From Rhinopithecus roxellana (lineage: Eukaryota; Chordata; Mammalia; Primates; Cercopithecidae), in contig NC_044554.1 in NCBI RefSeq assembly GCF_007565055.1, positions 57,817,676 to 57,881,675 on the forward strand: DNA of 64,000 nucleotides, in the 5' to 3' direction. The position numbers and the translations under genes are program-made. A model generated the notes under the pieces. It saw only the letters and a list, made by a program, of their open reading frames with translations. It did no database searches and was not told where the DNA came from. Positions 59,121 to 64,000 of the stretch are shown piece after piece (positions within the stretch are counted from its first letter, which is position 1; each line of letters starts with the position of its first letter).

Positions 59121-60558
59121 GATGTTGCTTACCCTCTAAACAAAGGAGGAGAAACTTTTCCCTCCAGAAATCTACAAAAAAGGTGAGTAGTTGTGGCAGA
59201 TAGAACTTTGGGAAAAACTAAAAATGTGTGGCCAGTGCATATATAATTACATAAAGAGCTAAGGTGACCCAGAAAAACAAAACCCACTAAAAAAGAAGGC
59301 CTTAAAAGAAACACAATCAATTTTCCAAAACTTTTAAAGGAATGGGCTAATTCATCCTTGCAGATTCCCATATAATACCCTCATTCTGCCTGTAAAAAGG
59401 TCACACTGTGATGCATACTGATTTGTCCAGAACTTAAGAGCAACTAATGAGATAGACCAGGAAGTTCACCCAACTGCGTGTAACCTTTCTACTTTACTAA
59501 CTGCCATACTTGGAAACTACAGATGGTTTTCTGTGTTGGACCTTAAAGATGATCTTTTCTGTTTTCCAGTTGAGGAACCAGCTCACCAGTTATTCACTTT
59601 TAAATGTTAAGACCTGGAGACCAAAGTGACTTTCCAATATTGTTGAATAGTACTGCTTCAGCGGTTCAAAAACTCTCCCACTGTTTTGGGGGAAATACTG
59701 GCAAGAGATTAGAGACTTGCAACTAGATGAAGGAATTTTGTTACAATATGTGGATAACCCTGATTATGAGAAGTACCTATCGCTATTCTAGTCCTAAATC
59801 AACTGGCTCAGTGTAGGTAAAAGGTATCCCCTGTGGATATAAGATATCCTAGCAGAAAGCTCACATTTGCAAACAAAAGGTCATTTATCATGGCTCCAAC
59901 TTAAAGCTAGACAAGAGAAGCCAAATGACTGATTGAAAACAGGCAATAGCAGCCATCAAAACCCTGGGGAAGAGGAGGCAATTGCATGGATTCCTGGAAA
60001 TGACCCGTTTCTGTGGGATCTGGATTCTAATTTTGGGCTGACGGCCAAACCGCTTTAGAAAGCCTTAAAGGGACTAGACTCAGAGCCCCTTTAAGGATAA
60101 ATTAGTAACAACCCCAGCCCTGGGGATACCAGGTCCCCAGAAGCCATTCAAACCTTATATCCATAAAAAACAAGGAGTCAATTTGGGCAGGTTAATTCAA
60201 ATGCAGGAGGCACACTGCAATCCATAGCCTATTTCTCTAGGCAATTGAATCAGACAACCAAGGCATGGCCAACCTGCCTTCAGACTGTGGTAGCTACCTG
60301 TATAGTTTTGCAAGAGGTAGGAAAATTTTCCCCGGGACAGTCAGTTACAGTGTTTGTGCCCCACCAGGTATTGACTTTACTAAAACAAAAGGGAGATTAT
60401 GGCTCACTGCAGAGCAAATGGGCAAACACCAGGCCATTCCCTTGGATGACCCACAGGTTACCTTGCAAACTACTACACCTCTAAACCCCACCACACTGCT
60501 CCCAGCTACAGGACCCAATTCTGATTTACAGCATGGCTGTTTAAAAATCCTTAATGCA

Positions 60559-60849
60559 GGCCAAGCAAGGTGGCTCACCTCTGTAATCCCAGCACTTTGG
60601 GAGGCCGAGGAGGGTGGATTGCTTGAGCCCAGGAGTTTGAGACCAGCCTGGGCAACATGGTGAAACCCTGTCTCTACTAAAAATACAAAAATTAGCCAGG
60701 TGTGGTGGTGCATGCCTGTAATTCCAGCTCCTCGAGAGGTTGAGGCATGAGGATTGCTTGCGCCCAGGTTGCAGTGAGCCGAGATTGCACTACTGCACAC
60801 CTGCCTGGGGGACAGAGCGAGACTCAGTCTCAAAAACGAAACAAAACAA
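60559..60849 (+). mobile_element. Alu SINE in ERV pol, plus strand
   Basis: Dimeric Alu flanked by AAAAATCCTTAATGCA and AAAAATCTTTATGCA, a target duplication with small changes. The open frames spanning its edges (60345-61090) are Alu/ERV chimeras without meaning. Confidence 0.93.
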
Positions 60850-61730
60850 AAAATCTTTATGCAGTCTATTCCAGCAGACCAGACCTGGCAGACCAGCCAG
60901 AGATCGAGAACTCTACACCAGTGGGAGCAGTTTCATGGAGGATGGACAGCACCAAGCCAGGTATGCAGTGGTAACTATCAACCGGGCAAAAGAAGCCCTT
61001 GCCCTTCCTGCTGGTACCTCTGCACAAAAGGCTGAGCTAATTGCCCTCACCAGGCCCATGGAGCTATCCCAGGGAAAGTGGTTACACTGATTCTAAGTAT
61101 GCCTTCATGGTAGTGCATGCTCATGGGGCTATCTGGAAAGAGAGAGGCCTCCTGACATTAGAAAATAAAGACAGTAAACACCCAGTGAAAATTTTAGCTC
61201 TATGAGAGGCGGCTGCTCTGCTCACCCAGACCTCCATTATGCATTGCCCCAGGCACCGAAAAGATGACTCATTGACAACTAAAGGAAATTAGGCAGCTGC
61301 CGGGAGCTTTAATTCCCCATTTGGACTTGTCAGATTTCAAACCCTGTTACACTGAGCAAGACAAGAAGCGTGCCTAGGGACTAGGGATTTGATAAAACAG
61401 ACTCAGATTCATTCTGGAAAACTGATGCTTAGGGAACAGTCTTACTCCCCGAGGCCCTGGTCTATCTAGCTTTAAAACATTTGCAGGAAAGAACACACAA
61501 TGAGAGAGGCACCCTTGCAGACCTTGTGTGGCCATATCTCAGGGGCCCCACCTTTGGAAAGCTATTCAGAAAATTACACATGGGTATGTTTTGTGCACCA
61601 AAAAGAACCCCAAGACTGAACATAATCCTGCCAACAGAGGAATGCAACACAAAGGACTGTGCCCTTTTAAAGAGTGGCAGGTGGAATTCATTCAGATGCC
61701 TACAGCCAGTGACATAAATTCCTCCTGGTA

Positions 61731-62017
61731 TTTTTTTTGAGATGGTATCTCGCTGTTGCCCAGGCTGAAGTGCAGTGGCTCGATCTTGGCCCACTACAAC
61801 CTCTGCCCCACAGGTTCAAGCGATTCTTGTGCCTCAACTTCCCAAGTAGCTGGGACTACAGGTGCGTGCCACCATGCCCAGCTAACTTTTGTACTTTTAG
61901 TAGAGACGGGTTTTCGCCATGTTGGCCAGGCTGGTCTTGAACTGCTGACCTCAAGTGATCTGTCTGCCTCGGCCTCCCAAAGTGCTGGGATTACAGGTGT
62001 GAGCCACTGTGCCTGGC
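61731..62017 (-). mobile_element. Alu SINE in ERV pol, minus strand
   Basis: Dimeric Alu with target duplication CTCCTGGTATTT (about 61722-61733) and CTGCTGGTATTT (about 62019-62030). Opposite in orientation to the Alu at 60559, forming an inverted Alu pair 0.9 kb apart. Confidence 0.93.
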
Positions 62018-62450
62018 GCTGCTGGTATTTATAGACACCTTTTCAGGTTGGGTAAAAACATACCCCACCAAGTCCAAAAGAACCACAGAAGCAGCTAAGA
62101 CATTATTCCAGAAAATCATTCCCAAGTTCAGACTCCCATGCACTACACAGAGTGACAGCAGTCCTTCTTTCATTTCAGAAGTTACCCAAAAGGTAAGTCA
62201 AGGATTACAGAGCAAATGAAAACTACATTCATCATAGAGACCACAGTCAATGAGCATGACAGACAAGATAAATCACTCTTTAATAAAGACAGTAGCCAAA
62301 CTCTGGCATAAAACTAACCTGAGTTGGGATAGGGTTTTACCTGTCACCTTGCTCCTGGTCAGGGTGGCACCCCGAAGCAGGCTTGGGTTAAGTCCCTTTA
62401 AAATGATATAGGAGAGGCCTTTCCAGACCCCTTTGCCAGAAACTCCACCT

Positions 62451-62905
62451 TTGGATGTGGTCAGTAAGGCCAGAGAAACAGCATGTGCAGCAGTTGGGAC
62501 AGACGTTGCTGGCTGGCCTGCCAGGGTGGGGGACTGTGGTGGGCAGTGGGGTGGCTCATTACCCTGATCCAGGCTGGCCAGGCCTTCCCACAGCAACCAG
62601 TGGATGTTGGCCCTACTCCTAGTCCTGGCCCGGCAACTCGCCCGGCCCAGGGGATTGTAGTCTTATTGTTTTCAGGGGAACTGCATAGCGGCAGGAGCTC
62701 CTGACTTCCTGACACCCAGCAGTTCCCATCTTACTTCTGGGGTGAATGTGGGGCCCTAAGCATGATGGTGGAGGATCCACACTTCCTCCATGGCCACACT
62801 TGCTGAACCTCAATCAGAACCTCTCTGGGCCATGGGCCATCTCCTCCGGAGCTCCTGCCCAGGCCTAGAGGGTGGTGTCTTCACTCACCATCCTCTGTAT
62901 GTCAT
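62451..62905. other. region after pol, no env recognised
   Basis: GC-rich. Envelope surface/transmembrane landmarks (CKS17-like or CX6CC) are not visible. Frames here are short and overlapping. Confidence 0.45.
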
Positions 62906-63395
62906 GGGCTGTGGAACAGCCTGGGTTTGAATCTCAGCTCTCACATTTATTATGAACCTTGAACAAAAACGTAACTCAACAACATCTGAATTTTCTTTCT
63001 TTTTTTTTTTTCTTTTGAGACAGAGTCTCACTCTGTCACCCAGGCTGGAGTGCAGTGGCACGATCTCGGCTCACTGCAACCTCCACCTCCTGGATTCAAG
63101 CGATTCTCCTGCCTCAGCCTCCTGAGTAGTTGGGACTACAGGCGTGCACCTCCACGCCTGACTAATTTTTGTATTTTTAGTAGAGACAGGGTTTCACCAT
63201 GTTGGCCAGGCTGGTCTTGAACTCCTGGCCTCGAATGATCAATCTGCCTCGGCCTCCCAAAGTGCTGGGATTACAGACGTGAGCCACTGTGCCTGGTTGT
63301 CTGAATTTCTTATCTATAAATAAAGATGTGAATGCCAGGTGTGTCACGAAGATGAAATAAGACAGTCCATATAAAGGCAGAGCACAGTGTACAAA
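62906..63395 (+). repeat. MIR relic split by an Alu
   Basis: The left half (62906-62995: AACAGCCTGGGTTTGAATCT, CAGCTCTCACATTTATTATG) and right half (63298-63395: ATAAATAAAGATGTGAATGC, AAGATGAAATAAGACAGTCC) are consecutive parts of one plus-strand MIR. Confidence 0.8.
62996..63297 (-). mobile_element. Alu SINE inside a MIR, minus strand
   Basis: Dimeric Alu; target duplication ATCTGAATTTTCT / GTCTGAATTTCTT. Confidence 0.93.
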
Positions 63396-63524
63396 GCCAA
63401 GTGTCCAGTAACAGTCAGTGGCTTAGCGGCTTTTGACTGTCTCTTCAATCTTGGTTTTTCTGTCACAGCCCAAGCCTCATCTGTCTTCTCCTTCTTCAAA
63501 CATCTTTTGAATTCAAAACATCTA
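63396..63524. other. intergenic, no recognised element
   Basis: Short unassigned stretch between the MIR and the LTR-like segment. Confidence 0.4.
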
Positions 63525-63768
63525 AGACAGGTATCCTCAATCAACTTGAAAAGTGTATTTTGCCAAGGTTAAGAATGTGCCTGTGACGCAGCCTCAGGAG
63601 GTCCTGAGGACATGTACCCAAGGTGGTTTTACACATTTTAGGGAGATGTGGTGGGGGGTGCGGGGGGTTCCAGGTCAAAGGGGGTAGATAAGAGACAAAA
63701 GGTTGCTTTGTTCTGAGTCCTTGATCAGCCTTTCACTGAATACATAATTTGGTTTGGCTCAGTGAGTC
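63525..63768 (-). repeat. class I LTR fragment, minus strand (tentative)
   Basis: ACTTGAAAAGTGTATTTTGC, CCAAGGTTAAGAATGTGCCT and GACGCAGCCTCAGGAGGTCC, then ACACATTTTAGGGAGATG, match the reverse complement of a class I LTR R/U5-U3 text that I recall. The AATAAA signal is mutated (AATACAC in the minus reading). Whether it belongs with the 57-62 kb ERV is unclear; orientation is opposite. Confidence 0.5.
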
Positions 63769-63771
63769 CGC

Positions 63772-64000
63772 ATTTTTTTTCTTTTTTGAGACAGAGTTTT
63801 GCTCTGTTGCCCAGGCTGGAGTGCAGTGGAACAATCTCGGCTCACTGCAGTCTCCGCCTCCAGGGTTCCAGCAATTCTCCTGCCTCAGCCTCCCAAGTAG
63901 CTGGGACTACAGGTGTGTGCTACCACATCCAACTAATTTTTTATTTTTAGTATAGATGGAGTTTTGCTATGTTGGCCAGGCTGGTCTCGAACTTCTGACC
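63772..64000 (-). mobile_element. Alu SINE, minus strand, cut by window end
   Basis: T-rich leader and GAGACAGAGTTTTGCTCTGT start of a dimeric Alu; the element continues past the window. Confidence 0.93.

Larger units (their letters stand above)
57106..62450 (+). mobile_element. decayed class I (gammaretrovirus-like) endogenous retrovirus, internal region
   Basis: Gag, protease and pol remnants follow in the normal order on the plus strand over about 5.3 kb (about 4.8 kb after removing two Alus). Many stops and frameshifts break every part, so nothing can be made from it. The pol type (RNase H TDSKYAF, gag with one CCHC knuckle) points to class I ERVs. No env and no flanking LTR pair are recognised. 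I cannot name the HERV group from memory. Confidence 0.85.
59121..62450 (+). pseudogene. ERV pol relic (RT, RNase H, integrase), two Alu insertions
   Basis: RT: the catalytic YVDD appears as YVDN at 59747-59758. RNase H: AELIALTR then TDSKY at 61086-61100, separated by a frameshift. Integrase: a WQVEFIQMP-type core start near 61674, a core run 62045-62200, and a C-terminal run with PRSRLGLSPFK near 62370-62400. Alus at 60559-60849 and 61731-62017 split the gene. Multiple stops, so pseudogenic throughout. Confidence 0.8.

Noticed and set aside
60345..61090. Long frames on both strands near 60.3-61.1 kb (162 and 116 codons)
   Set aside because: They cross an Alu boundary into ERV pol; composite of two unrelated elements.

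Overview
The window looks like nuclear DNA from an Old World monkey (Cercopithecidae, for example macaque or baboon). It is dense in Alu elements, MIR/L2 relics, a primate L1 and MaLR LTRs, so it is primate. Two young AluY copies (34680-35008 and 55958-56266) carry variants I know from Cercopithecid AluY subfamilies rather than human AluY. Examples are a GGCCGGATCTCAGCTCAC block, a CGGCTAGTTTTTTG block and a GGCTTGAGCCACCGCGCCCGG end. The species call rests on memory of those subfamilies, not on a search.

The only clear host gene is the 3' end of CNOT4, on the + strand. It encodes the RING-type E3 ubiquitin ligase subunit of the CCR4-NOT complex. Positions 1-19151 are a large intron. An internal exon lies at 19152-19364, a 678-bp intron follows, and the terminal coding exon runs 20043-20344. 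An AT-rich 3' UTR then extends to somewhere between about 21.4 and 22.6 kb. The intron holds a full-length L1 in antisense orientation (5421-11598), several Alus, MIRs, a hAT MITE and an unexplained multi-stem palindrome (13714-13772).

From about 22.7 kb to the end I see no intact host gene. The sequence is intergenic: Alus, L2/MIR and old L1 tails, a MADE1 mariner MITE with the miR-548-type hairpin (35114-35193), a diverged local duplication with a constant 1234-bp offset (35.9 and 37.1 kb), a GC-richer low-repeat block (39.9-44.8 kb), solitary LTRs, and two MaLR LTRs facing opposite ways (50.3 and 52.2 kb). A decayed class I (gammaretrovirus-like) endogenous retrovirus lies at 57.1-62.45 kb, with gag, protease and pol remnants, many stops and frameshifts, and two Alu insertions.

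No prokaryote-like operon, CRISPR array or new multi-gene system is present. The observations most worth a second look are the candidate CNOT9-binding helix in the CNOT4 exon, the L1 antisense promoter pointing at the last two CNOT4 exons, three compact perfect inverted-repeat structures (13.7 kb and a pair at 28.7 kb), the MADE1 hairpin, the 1234-bp-offset duplication, and an unexplained low-stop stretch on the minus strand at 52.9-53.9 kb.
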